Assembly: GCA_934155185.1 (NCBI GenBank)
Contig: CAKPGT010000014.1
Span: forward strand, 1 to 29,349
DNA length: 29,349 bases
Source: an uncultured Bacilli bacterium
GTDB lineage: Bacteria; Bacillota_I; Bacilli_A; RF39; UBA660
Direction of reading: 5' to 3'
Part shown: piece by piece, positions 8,466 to 15,235 of the stretch
Layout: every line of letters begins with the position of its first letter
How positions within the stretch are numbered: position 1 is the stretch's first letter
The notes under the pieces: generated by a model
Told to the model about the DNA's origin: nothing
The model's input: only the letters and a program-made list of their open reading frames with translations
Databases searched by the model: none
Made by a program: the position numbers and the translations under genes

Positions 8466-8732
8466 ATGCTTAAGAAGGAAGTTAAACAAGAAATTATTAA
8501 AAAGTATGCAACTCATGAAGGTGATACTGGTTCTCCAGAAGTTCAGATTGCAGTTCTTACTGAAGAGATAAATGTTCTAACAAACCACTTAAAGGAAAAC
8601 ATTCATGATTTCCACTCAAAAAGGGGTCTATTAATTAAAGTAGGTAAAAGAAGAAACTTACTTAACTACTTAAAGAAAAATGATATTAATAGATATCGTG
8701 AATTAATTAAGAGTTTAGGTTTAAGAAAGTAA
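8466..8732 (+). CDS. rpsO: Ribosomal protein S15
   Basis: Primary 16S rRNA-binding protein of the small-subunit central domain. 88 residues, standard length. The conserved core is complete: GDTGSPEVQIAVLTEEI, LKENIHDFHSKRGLL, VGKRRNLLNYLKKND, RYRELIKSLGLRK. AAGGAGG lies eight to nine bases upstream of the ATG. It has its own promoter and structured leader. A terminator lies between it and pnp, so read-through or a second promoter must feed pnp. rpsO-pnp adjacency is widely conserved. Confidence 0.98.
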   Translation: MLKKEVKQEIIKKYATHEGDTGSPEVQIAVLTEEINVLTNHLKENIHDFHSKRGLLIKVGKRRNLLNYLKKNDINRYRELIKSLGLRK

Positions 8733-8746
8733 AATATTTAAAAGTA

Positions 8747-8771
8747 GGCACTCTTTTTTGGGTGTCTTTTT
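8747..8771 (+). terminator. Rho-independent terminator between rpsO and pnp
   Basis: AGGCACT (8747-8753) pairs with GGTGTCT (8761-8767, two G-U pairs) around a T-rich loop and is followed by TTTT. It sits just before the pnp ribosome binding site and probably acts as a partial terminator. Confidence 0.75.
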
Positions 8772-8788
8772 ATGTAGAAGGAGAAAAT

Positions 8789-10975
8789 ATGGAAAAAAGA
8801 ATATTTGAAACAGACTTTAGAGGAAGAAAATTAGTAGTAGAAATAGGAGAACTTGCAAAACAAGCAGATGGTGCTGTACTAGTAAGATATGGTGATACAG
8901 TAGTATTATCAACTGTATGTGTTAGTAAGAATGCTAATATTTTATCTGATTTTTTCCCATTAATGGTTTTATACCAAGAAAAATTATACTCAGTAGGTAA
9001 AATACCAGGAGGATTTATTAAGAGGGAAGGAAGACCAACTGATGCAGCTACATTAGCTGCTCGTATGATTGATAGACCAATGCGTCCTTTATTTCCAGAA
9101 AATTTTAGAAATGAAGTACAAGTTGTAAATACTATATTATCAGTTGATCCAGACAACTCACCAGAACTTACTGCAATGCTTGGTTCATCTATTGCAACGT
9201 CAATTAGTAAAGTACCTTTTGATGGTCCAATTGCGGGTGTTAAAGTAGGTAGAGTAGATGGTAAATTTGTAATTAATCCAACTGTTGATGAACTAGATAA
9301 GAGTGATATAGACTTAACTGTTGCAGGAACAAAAGATGCTATTAACATGGTTGAAGCAGGTGCTAAAGAAGCAAGTGAAGAAGATATGTTAGAAGCACTA
9401 ATGTTTGGTCATGATGCAGTTAAAGAATTAGTTAAATTTGAAGATAAGATAATAAAAGAAGTTGGACAAGAGAAAATGGAATATGAAGTCCTTGAAATAA
9501 CTGATGAATTAAAGGATGAAATATATGGACTTGCAAAAGAACCTCTTGATACTGCAATGCGTATTAAAGATAAATTAGAAAAGTATGCTGCAATTGATAA
9601 AGTAAAAGAAGACGTAGTAGCTAAATTTGAATATGAAAATGAAGACCTTGATAAAGATGAATTAAATGAACTTTTAACTAAAGTAAAACTTTGCTTAGGA
9701 GAAGTAGAGTACGAGGTATTTAGAAAGATAGTTGTTAAAGAGAAGAAACGTGCAGATGGAAGAAAAATGACTGAAATAAGACCTCTTTCAACAGATATAG
9801 ATTTACTTCCAAGAACACATGGTTCTGCATTATTTACACGTGGTGAGACTCAGAGTTTATCAGTTGTAACACTAGGAGCTCTTGGAGAACATCAAATAAT
9901 AGATGGACTTTCTCCAGAAGATCAAAAAAGATTTATGCTACACTATAACTTCCCACAATTCTCTGTTGGTGAAACTGGAAGATATGGTGCTCCAGGTAGA
10001 AGAGAAATTGGTCATGGTGCGTTAGGTGAAAGAGCACTTGCTCAAGTTATTCCATCAGAAGATGAATTTCCTTATACAATTCGTGTTGTATCTGAAATAT
10101 TAGAGTCTAATGGTTCATCGTCACAGGCATCTATATGTGCCGGATGTATGGCACTTATGGCCGCTGGTGTTCCTATTAAAGCTCCAGTTGCAGGTATAGC
10201 GATGGGCCTTATAACAGATGGTGATGATTATACAATACTAACTGATATTCAAGGCATGGAAGATCATTTAGGTGATATGGACTTTAAGGTTGCGGGTACT
10301 AAAGATGGTATATGTGCACTTCAAATGGATATTAAAATAAAGGGTATTACTAAGGACATATTAAAAGAAGCATTAGAGCAAGCTAAAAAAGCTAGAATGG
10401 AAATATTAAAGGTAATTACTAAACAAATAAAAGAGCCAAGAAGTGAAGTTAGTAAGTATGCTCCTAAGACAATGACATTTATGATTGATCCACTTAAGAT
10501 AAAAGATGTTATTGGTAAGGGCGGAGAAATGATTACCAAGATTATTTTAGAAGCTTCTAACGTTCAAACTGTAACTGATATGAATGCTGTTAAGGTAGAT
10601 ATTGAAGAAGATGGTAGAGTAATTATTTATCATACTAATAAAGAAATAATTGATAAAACAGCAGATATGATTAAGAATGTAGTTAAAGAAGTTGAAATTG
10701 GTAAGATTTATTCTGGACGAGTTGTTAAGGTAATTGATGAGCTTGGATGCTTTGTTGAATTATGGGAAGGCTGCGAAGGATTAGTTCATATTTCTCAGTT
10801 ATCAGATAAGAGAGTAGCTAAAACTTCAGATGTTGTATCAGAAGGTGATACTATCTTAGTTAAGGCAACGGGATTTAAAAATGGTAAACTTAATTTATCT
10901 AGAAAAGAAGTATTAACAAAAGATAAGATTAAAGATGATATGCCAAGTAAAAAGGAAGAAAAATCTGAAAAGTAA
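8789..10975 (+). CDS. pnp: Polyribonucleotide nucleotidyltransferase (PNPase)
   Basis: Phosphorolytic 3'-5' exoribonuclease of RNA turnover, active as a trimer. About 728 residues. Domains in order: RNase PH 1 (~10-140, GDTVVLSTV, IPGGFIKREGRPTDAATL, RMIDRPMRPLFP), all-alpha linker (~240-320), RNase PH 2 (~325-550, RTHGSALFTRGETQSLSV, GRREIGHGALGERAL, SNGSSSQASICAG), KH (~565-625, IKDVIGKGGEMITKI) and S1 (~635-705, GRVVKVIDELGCFVELWEGCEGLVHISQLS), then a Lys-rich tail. Start: ATG 8789 has AGAAGGAG upstream. An in-frame GTG at 8762 lies in the terminator stem and is rejected. The terminator hairpin overlaps its last codons. Confidence 0.98.
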   Translation: MEKRIFETDFRGRKLVVEIGELAKQADGAVLVRYGDTVVLSTVCVSKNANILSDFFPLMVLYQEKLYSVGKIPGGFIKREGRPTDAATLAARMIDRPMRPLFPENFRNEVQVVNTILSVDPDNSPELTAMLGSSIATSISKVPFDGPIAGVKVGRVDGKFVINPTVDELDKSDIDLTVAGTKDAINMVEAGAKEASEEDMLEALMFGHDAVKELVKFEDKIIKEVGQEKMEYEVLEITDELKDEIYGLAKEPLDTAMRIKDKLEKYAAIDKVKEDVVAKFEYENEDLDKDELNELLTKVKLCLGEVEYEVFRKIVVKEKKRADGRKMTEIRPLSTDIDLLPRTHGSALFTRGETQSLSVVTLGALGEHQIIDGLSPEDQKRFMLHYNFPQFSVGETGRYGAPGRREIGHGALGERALAQVIPSEDEFPYTIRVVSEILESNGSSSQASICAGCMALMAAGVPIKAPVAGIAMGLITDGDDYTILTDIQGMEDHLGDMDFKVAGTKDGICALQMDIKIKGITKDILKEALEQAKKARMEILKVITKQIKEPRSEVSKYAPKTMTFMIDPLKIKDVIGKGGEMITKIILEASNVQTVTDMNAVKVDIEEDGRVIIYHTNKEIIDKTADMIKNVVKEVEIGKIYSGRVVKVIDELGCFVELWEGCEGLVHISQLSDKRVAKTSDVVSEGDTILVKATGFKNGKLNLSRKEVLTKDKIKDDMPSKKEEKSEK

Positions 10976-10988
10976 TTTCTTCTTTTTT
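10955..10988 (+). terminator. Terminator of pnp
   Basis: GAAGAAA (10955-10961) pairs with TTTCTTC (10976-10982) and is followed by T6. The stem begins inside the last pnp codons. Confidence 0.7.
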
Positions 10989-11015
10989 GCTGCAAAATTT
11001 TAATATATTAATTTG

Positions 11016-11045
11016 TTGCATAATATAGTTAGATTGTGTTAAAAT
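11016..11045 (+). promoter_or_regulatory. Promoter of the 11075 gene
   Basis: -35 TTGCAT (11016-11021), -10 TAAAAT (11040-11045) with an extended TGT just upstream, 18-bp spacer. Confidence 0.6.
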
Positions 11046-11074
11046 TTGACTGTAACTGAGTTAAGAGGATAAAT

Positions 11075-11626
11075 ATGAAATATGTATATCATGGAAGCTC
11101 TATTCCAAACCTAAAAATTATAAAACCACATAGAAGTACACATTTAGAAAATTGGGTTTATGCAACACCATCTAAGGCAATTGCAACGATATTTTTATCA
11201 CCAATAAATAGTGATTATTATTATCATTTATCTGGGAATGGTATAACAAGCCAAGTAGTATTAGTTGAAAGAAAACCAGAAATGTTTAAAAAAATATTTG
11301 ATTATTCTGGGTATATATATAAATTGAACGCCAAAAATTTCAAAAGTGGTAAAACAAATTGGAGTGCAGAAGTTGTTAGTGATAAAGAAGAAAAAGTGGT
11401 ATTATCTTATTATGTAGAAAATATATATAGTGAATTAATAAAATTAGATAAAGAAGGCTTAATAAAATTATATTTGTATCCAAATAGACCCAAGCATATT
11501 CCTAAGGATAATAGCGATTTAATACCAAAAGTAATAAGGTGGTATAAAAACGGAATTAATATTGATAAGTTTTATGAACTTTATCCTGAGTTTAAAGATA
11601 AAGTATTAGAAATAATTAGCATGTAA
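11075..11626 (+). CDS. Uncharacterised protein, weakly ADP-ribosyltransferase-like
   Basis: 183 residues, complete, with AAGAGG before the ATG and its own promoter and downstream hairpin, so it is a single-gene unit. I do not recognise a named family. The N-terminus YVYHGSSIPNLKIIKP, then VYATPSKAIATIFL, and later NWSAEVVS, resemble small proteins of the ART/PARP-like fold, where a His (His6), a Tyr (Tyr29) and a late Glu (Glu99) would line the NAD pocket. This is pattern resemblance only. No signal peptide or membrane segment; probably cytoplasmic. It lies directly beside a decayed insertion sequence, in a region that looks accessory. Confidence 0.6.
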   Translation: MKYVYHGSSIPNLKIIKPHRSTHLENWVYATPSKAIATIFLSPINSDYYYHLSGNGITSQVVLVERKPEMFKKIFDYSGYIYKLNAKNFKSGKTNWSAEVVSDKEEKVVLSYYVENIYSELIKLDKEGLIKLYLYPNRPKHIPKDNSDLIPKVIRWYKNGINIDKFYELYPEFKDKVLEIISM

Positions 11627-11679
11627 AATTAAAAGCCTAATTGTTATAAGAATTATTCTTTAATAGAAGAATATAATGT

Positions 11680-11719
11680 GGGCTGTCGGTAAATTAAATA
11701 AATAATTTTCTGACAGTCT
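11680..11719 (+). repeat. Left terminal inverted repeat of the IS, palindromic, terminator-like
   Basis: Begins GGGCTGTCGGTAAATTAAAT and ends TCTGACAGTC followed by TTTTTT. Its reverse complement matches 12527-12567 with about six mismatches. Internally GGCTGTC (11681-11687) pairs with GACAGTC (11712-11718, one G-U), so in RNA it is a hairpin plus T tail and can serve as terminator for the gene at 11075. Confidence 0.85.
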
Positions 11720-11743
11720 TTTTTCTAGTTAATCAAAAAAAGA

Positions 11744-11809
11744 CCTTGAACACATAAGGTATTCAAGGCATTATGTGATACAATAATCTTGTTCAAGGAT
11801 GTGTATCAC
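11744..11809 (+). repeat. Nested inverted repeats at the 5' end of the IS transposase frame
   Basis: Three arm pairs are packed in 66 bp: CCTTGAACA (11744-11752) with TGTTCAAGG (11790-11798); CACATAA (11751-11757) with TTATGTG (11771-11777); GTGATACA (11775-11782) with TGTATCAC (11802-11809). The last pair overlaps the second, so the structures are mutually exclusive. The final arm ends one base before the GTG start of the transposase remnant. It may be a switch that hides the transposase start from read-through transcripts; that role is inference. Confidence 0.7.
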
Positions 11810-12513
11810 GTGAAATATTTTACTATAAAAAGGCAACTTTTTCTAGTCCCTCAAGGCAATATAGTTGAGGAACTTAAGAAAATTGATAAATTTATGATAG
11901 TTTTAGAAAAGTCAGGGGGGTATCTAAAATTATTAGAACTGTAAAGCAAAAAAATAAAGTGTGTAAAGGAAAATTAAGATATATCCATATAATTTATTCG
12001 CCACAATTATATATTGTTTTTCAAAATTCAAGGGAACATTAAGAGATATTGAAGACAAGTGTATATTTGATATAAGAGTAAATTATATAATGGAGGAAAA
12101 TGTTCCAGAACACTCAGTTATTGGAGATTTTATAAATAACTATATACTACCAAACCAGTATGAAATATTTACTATAATTAATAAACAGATAATTATAGAA
12201 TTAAATTTAAATATTGGTAATGCATATGATGATGGCACTAAAATAGAAGCAAAAGAAAATTTGTTAAGTCTTAAGGGTATAGAATTAAGAATAAATAGAA
12301 GTATTCAAGTCGAAGGTACATTTGGACAAATCCAAACAGAATATGAGTTATGATCGAATAAGAAGGGGCATAAATAAAGTATCATGTGAAATCATGCTTA
12401 TGTGTTTAGGAGTTAATATAAGACGATTATTTAATTCATTTAACAATAATAGTTTTAAGAATAATTGTTGGATACGCCTGATAATTTACAATCAGAAATT
12501 TTTCCAAGAGTAA
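11810..12513 (+). pseudogene. IS1182-family transposase remnant
   Basis: A series of frame-broken pieces in family order. The N-terminal piece from GTG 11810 reads MKYFTIKRQLFLVPQGNIVE and is stopped by TAA near 11943. A second piece around 11980-12240 includes GTLRDIEDKC, PEHSVIGDF and DGTKIEAKENL, matching the IS1182 region with RxIExxCxxD, PDHSTI and the DGTKIEA catalytic motif. The middle (~200 residues) is gone, and the C-terminal signature NRSIQVEGTFG follows at ~12294. A frameshift near 12350 moves to another frame with RRGINKVSCEIMLMCLGVNI, the usual end of the family. Stops, a large deletion and frameshifts make it inactive. Confidence 0.88.
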
Positions 12514-12526
12514 AGCAAAATAAAAA

Positions 12527-12567
12527 GGACTGTTAAGAAATTATTTATTTAATTTCCCGGCAGCCCC
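12527..12567 (-). repeat. Right terminal inverted repeat of the IS, palindromic, terminator-like
   Basis: Inverted copy of 11680-11719. Internally GGACTG (12527-12532) faces CAGCCC, and GAAATT (12537-12542) pairs with AATTTC around an ATTTATTT-type loop. T residues follow on the plus strand and the A run on the left gives T residues on the minus strand, so it could terminate in both directions. Confidence 0.85.
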
Positions 12568-12632
12568 TTTTTTCCATTGCAGGTTTGTTTTGTACGATAA
12601 ATATAACAGTAGAAAATGGATTAATAATATGT

Positions 12633-12638
12633 TATACT
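12633..12638 (+). promoter_or_regulatory. Promoter of the 12675 operon (extended -10)
   Basis: TATACT at 12633-12638 preceded by TGT (extended -10), 36 bp upstream of the next ATG. The -35 region is weak. Confidence 0.5.
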
Positions 12639-12674
12639 TTATTTGGATAGTAAGACAAAGAGGTATTTGAAGAA

Positions 12675-13310
12675 ATGAAAAAGAAGTATAAGGATTATAT
12701 AAATATTGATCATAAATTTGATAAGACAACTATGTTAGGTATATTTTGCCTTTTAATAGTAGTTGCAGGATGTTTTGGTTTTATTTATGAATATATATTT
12801 TATTTTTTTAATGGTGGTATGAAGGAATTTTACTGGCGTGGTGGTAACTTTCTTCCTTGGATAAATATTTATGCAACTGGCTCAATTATGATTTATTTAC
12901 TAACTTATAAATATAGAAAAAAGCCACTTAAAGTATTTTTTATAGGTCTTGTATCAAGCGGGATACTAGAATATATATCAGGTGCAGGTATGTATTTAAT
13001 AGCTAATAAAAGATGTTGGGATTACAACAAAGAAATACTTAACTTTGGAAATATACATGGTTTTGTATGTTTAAGAAGTGTTTTATTTTTTGCATTATCG
13101 GGCTTACTTTTAATTTATGCTATTATTCCGTTATTATTTTCTTTGGATAAGAAATTGGATAAGAGGGTATTTTTATTTATATCAATAACACTGTGCTCAA
13201 TAATTTTAATAGATGAATTTTATAATTTATTAATTGCAAGGTTATTTAAATTACCTAGAGCATATGATGTTTACAAAAAAATAGGTTTTAAGTTTGTTAA
13301 TTTTAAGTAA
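12675..13310 (+). CDS. Putative ABC-transporter type IV membrane protein (CmpB/DUF1113-like)
   Basis: 211-residue integral membrane protein with about five hydrophobic segments (~20-45, 60-77, 88-110, 135-160, 165-190). It has the pattern of the PF06541 CmpB family: GFIYEYIFYFFNGGMKEFYWRGG, the conserved LEYISGAGM(Y)L segment and CWDYNKEILNFGNIHGFVCLRS (family WDYS...NI.G...L..S). The family is called a putative ABC permease, but its substrate is unknown and no ATPase lies nearby. Sixteen bp separate it from the PAP2 gene, so the two are probably co-transcribed and may both act in envelope lipid or wall metabolism; that last point is inference. Confidence 0.8.
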   Translation: MKKKYKDYINIDHKFDKTTMLGIFCLLIVVAGCFGFIYEYIFYFFNGGMKEFYWRGGNFLPWINIYATGSIMIYLLTYKYRKKPLKVFFIGLVSSGILEYISGAGMYLIANKRCWDYNKEILNFGNIHGFVCLRSVLFFALSGLLLIYAIIPLLFSLDKKLDKRVFLFISITLCSIILIDEFYNLLIARLFKLPRAYDVYKKIGFKFVNFK

Positions 13311-13326
13311 AGGGATGTGAGATTTT

Positions 13327-13986
13327 ATGAAAGATAATAAAAAGCAAATTATGATATCAACTATGCTATTTTTATCATTTGTAATTTTTACTATATTAGT
13401 AAAAACAATTGATGTAAAACCAATTGGACCAAATTCTACAAGTGTTGGTTTTTCTACCTTAAATGGGTTTATGCTTAATAAAATAGGGGTTAATATGATA
13501 TTTTATCAAATAACAGAAGTTTTAGGTTTAATACCTATTTTAATAGCAGCATTGTATGGTATTAAAGGAATTATGCAGTTAGTAAAAAGAAAGAGTTTAT
13601 TTAAAGTGGATTCTGAAATAATAATACTTGGAATATTTTATGCTATTACTATTATAATATATTTATTTTTTGAAAAATTCATAGTTAATTATAGACCAGT
13701 ATTAATGGATGGAAAATCAGAAGCATCATATCCATCATCGCATACAATGATTAGTATATTTATCTCTTTAAGTGCAATTATAGTTAATAGATATTTGATT
13801 AAAAATAGTAATATAAATAGAAAGATAAATATTTTCATTTTAATTGTTATGTTTCTTATAGTAATTGGAAGAACAATATCAGGAGTACACTGGTTTAGTG
13901 ATATACTAGGTGGTTTATTAATTTCTGCGTTCTTGGTTAAAAGTTTTGATACTTTATTAAGAATAAAAAAAGAATGCACTAAATAG
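13327..13986 (+). CDS. PAP2-family membrane phosphatase
   Basis: 219 residues with about six membrane segments. The three phosphatase motifs are visible: a K-x5-RP version of motif 1 (KFIVNYRP, one residue shorter than the classical KX6RP), PSSH in YPSSHTM, and GRTISGVHWFSDILGG with Arg, His and Asp of motif 3. PAP2 membrane enzymes dephosphorylate lipid phosphates such as undecaprenyl pyrophosphate, phosphatidate or phosphatidylglycerophosphate; the substrate here cannot be read from sequence. It follows the CmpB-like gene by 16 bp. Ends in TAG. Confidence 0.88.
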   Translation: MKDNKKQIMISTMLFLSFVIFTILVKTIDVKPIGPNSTSVGFSTLNGFMLNKIGVNMIFYQITEVLGLIPILIAALYGIKGIMQLVKRKSLFKVDSEIIILGIFYAITIIIYLFFEKFIVNYRPVLMDGKSEASYPSSHTMISIFISLSAIIVNRYLIKNSNINRKINIFILIVMFLIVIGRTISGVHWFSDILGGLLISAFLVKSFDTLLRIKKECTK

Positions 13987-14042
13987 AATTATAAATTTTA
14001 AGATATTACAAAAAATATTAGTAAAGTAAATAGGAGGATAGC

Positions 14043-14687
14043 ATGAGTGAAAAAGAAGAAAATAGATATAGAATTTTAGCGATTATAACACTTATAATAT
14101 CAATTATATCTTTATCAATAGCATATCTTGCTATGAGTAGGATGATAAAGATAAAATCTGATGCTTCTAATCCTGGTGGCATTATAAAAGATGAAGATGT
14201 AAAGATTAATGACTACAGATGGAATATATATTTTACTAACTTAAAGACTGCGAAATACGGTGATGCTAAAATTGATAAGTATCCAGTTTTAAATAGTAAT
14301 AAAAGCTATATTGGTAATTTTGAAATTACATTAACTAAACCAGGGGATAGGGTAGTATTTTATTACGATATTGTAAATAATGGTAATTTAGATGCAAAAT
14401 ATGATAAGACTTATATAAATGGTATTTATGATACTAGTAATAATGAAGAAAAAATAATTAAAAGTATTTATTCAGAAGCAGATTTTGATGGTGATGGAGT
14501 AACTACTTATGATGAAATAAAAAAAGCAAGTCAGAATATTAAATTAATAGATAATGGGTATAAAGGAATCATAGGTAAAAATGAGAAAAAAACAGCTAGT
14601 ATAGAAATAGCATTTAGTGGAGACGAGGTGCCAAAAGGCATGGTTAGACTTGGAATAAATATTAGATATAATTATATACAAAAGTAA
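14043..14687 (+). CDS. Membrane-anchored extracellular protein with an EF-hand-like calcium loop
   Basis: 214 residues with AGGAGGA before the ATG. One N-terminal transmembrane helix (~11-33) is followed by an extracellular part of ~180 residues. It contains a complete EF-hand/dockerin-type 12-residue loop, D147-F-D-G-D-G-V-T-T-Y-D-E158, with acidic or oxygen ligands at positions 1, 3, 5 and 12 and Gly at 6. The region around FEITLTKPGDRVVFYYDIVNNG looks like a beta-sandwich surface domain of the TasA/camelysin-like class seen with SipW peptidases; no SipW gene is here. No known function. It may be co-transcribed with the two membrane genes upstream. Confidence 0.75.
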   Translation: MSEKEENRYRILAIITLIISIISLSIAYLAMSRMIKIKSDASNPGGIIKDEDVKINDYRWNIYFTNLKTAKYGDAKIDKYPVLNSNKSYIGNFEITLTKPGDRVVFYYDIVNNGNLDAKYDKTYINGIYDTSNNEEKIIKSIYSEADFDGDGVTTYDEIKKASQNIKLIDNGYKGIIGKNEKKTASIEIAFSGDEVPKGMVRLGINIRYNYIQK

Positions 14688-14718
14688 ATTTATTTAATAA
14701 TTTTTAATAATAATTCTG

Positions 14719-14747
14719 TTGACATATAAATTATATGTTGGTAGAAT
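14719..14747 (+). promoter_or_regulatory. Promoter of the marR-ABC operon with embedded operator
   Basis: -35 TTGACA (14719-14724) and -10 TAGAAT (14742-14747), spacer 17 bp. A perfect palindrome ACATATAA-A-TTATATGT (14722-14738) fills the spacer and overlaps the -35, the usual place for a MarR-type repressor to block RNA polymerase. Autoregulation by the adjacent MarR protein is inferred. Confidence 0.85.
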
Positions 14748-14785
14748 TATTTTTGTTAGTTACCTTACAAAGTGTGGTGTTATTA

Positions 14786-15235
14786 ATGGAAAAGAAAGTA
14801 GCTTTCGAAATAAAAAAACTAGATAATATGATAACTAGATTAATATGTGATGATTTAAAAAAAGAAAATATTAAAAACATATCACATACCCAGGTTAATA
14901 TAATAAAATATCTATATGTAAATAAAGATAAAAAAATATATCAAAGCGATATAGAAAAAGAAGTTCTAGCTAGAAGATCAACTATTTCCGGTATATTAAA
15001 AACAATGGAAAAAAACGGACTTATTACAAGGACTGATTCTAAAATAGATACTAGAAAAAAGGAAGTTAACCTAACTTTAGAAAGTATAAAAAGATATAAA
15101 GAAATGGAAGATAGGCTAAATAGCTTTGAAAAGAACCTTACCCTTGGTATAACTAGTTATGAATTAAATATATTTTATAAGGTGATTGATAAAATTAATT
15201 TAAATATAGAAAAGAAAGGAAATAAACATGACTAA
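14786..15235 (+). CDS. MarR-family transcriptional regulator
   Basis: 149-residue winged-helix regulator. A dimerisation helix (~1-25) is followed by HTQVNIIKYLYVNKDKKIYQSDIEKEVLARRSTISGILKTMEKNGLI (helix-turn-helix), the wing with the conserved TDSKIDTRKKEVNLT (family DxRxK) and a C-terminal dimer helix. Start: ATG 14786. An in-frame ATG at 14735 sits inside the promoter and operator and would add an improbable hydrophobic stretch, so it is rejected. It overlaps the first ABC gene by 8 bp. It probably represses its own operon through the palindrome at 14722-14738 and is released by a compound the pump exports. Confidence 0.92.
   Translation: MEKKVAFEIKKLDNMITRLICDDLKKENIKNISHTQVNIIKYLYVNKDKKIYQSDIEKEVLARRSTISGILKTMEKNGLITRTDSKIDTRKKEVNLTLESIKRYKEMEDRLNSFEKNLTLGITSYELNIFYKVIDKINLNIEKKGNKHD

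Larger units (their letters stand above)
11680..12567. mobile_element. Degenerate IS1182-family insertion sequence
   Basis: About 0.9 kb bounded by imperfect ~40-bp terminal inverted repeats and holding fragments of an IS1182-type transposase. Intact members are usually ~1.5-1.9 kb, so about half is missing. Each end is itself a stem-loop followed by T residues and may end transcription. No target duplication is obvious; IS1182 relatives are known to prefer hairpin targets and need not leave one. The element has no intact reading frame, so it is not autonomous. Confidence 0.85.

Noticed and set aside
8770..9348. 192-residue reading frame on the minus strand
   Set aside because: Shadow of pnp; no ribosome binding site, and its protein has the repetitive Ser/Thr/Leu look of antisense translation. 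The other antisense frames inside pheT, pnp, the ABC genes, corA and the AI-2E gene were rejected for the same reason.
12090..12513. Two small genes at 12090-12353 and 12322-12513
   Set aside because: They are successive frame pieces of one IS1182 transposase (DGTKIEA, NRSIQVEG, RRGINKV in family order), so a pseudogene is called.
14735..14785. Longer marR starting at ATG 14735
   Set aside because: The start lies inside the operator/-10 region, so it cannot be on the transcript. ATG 14786 matches the family N-terminus.
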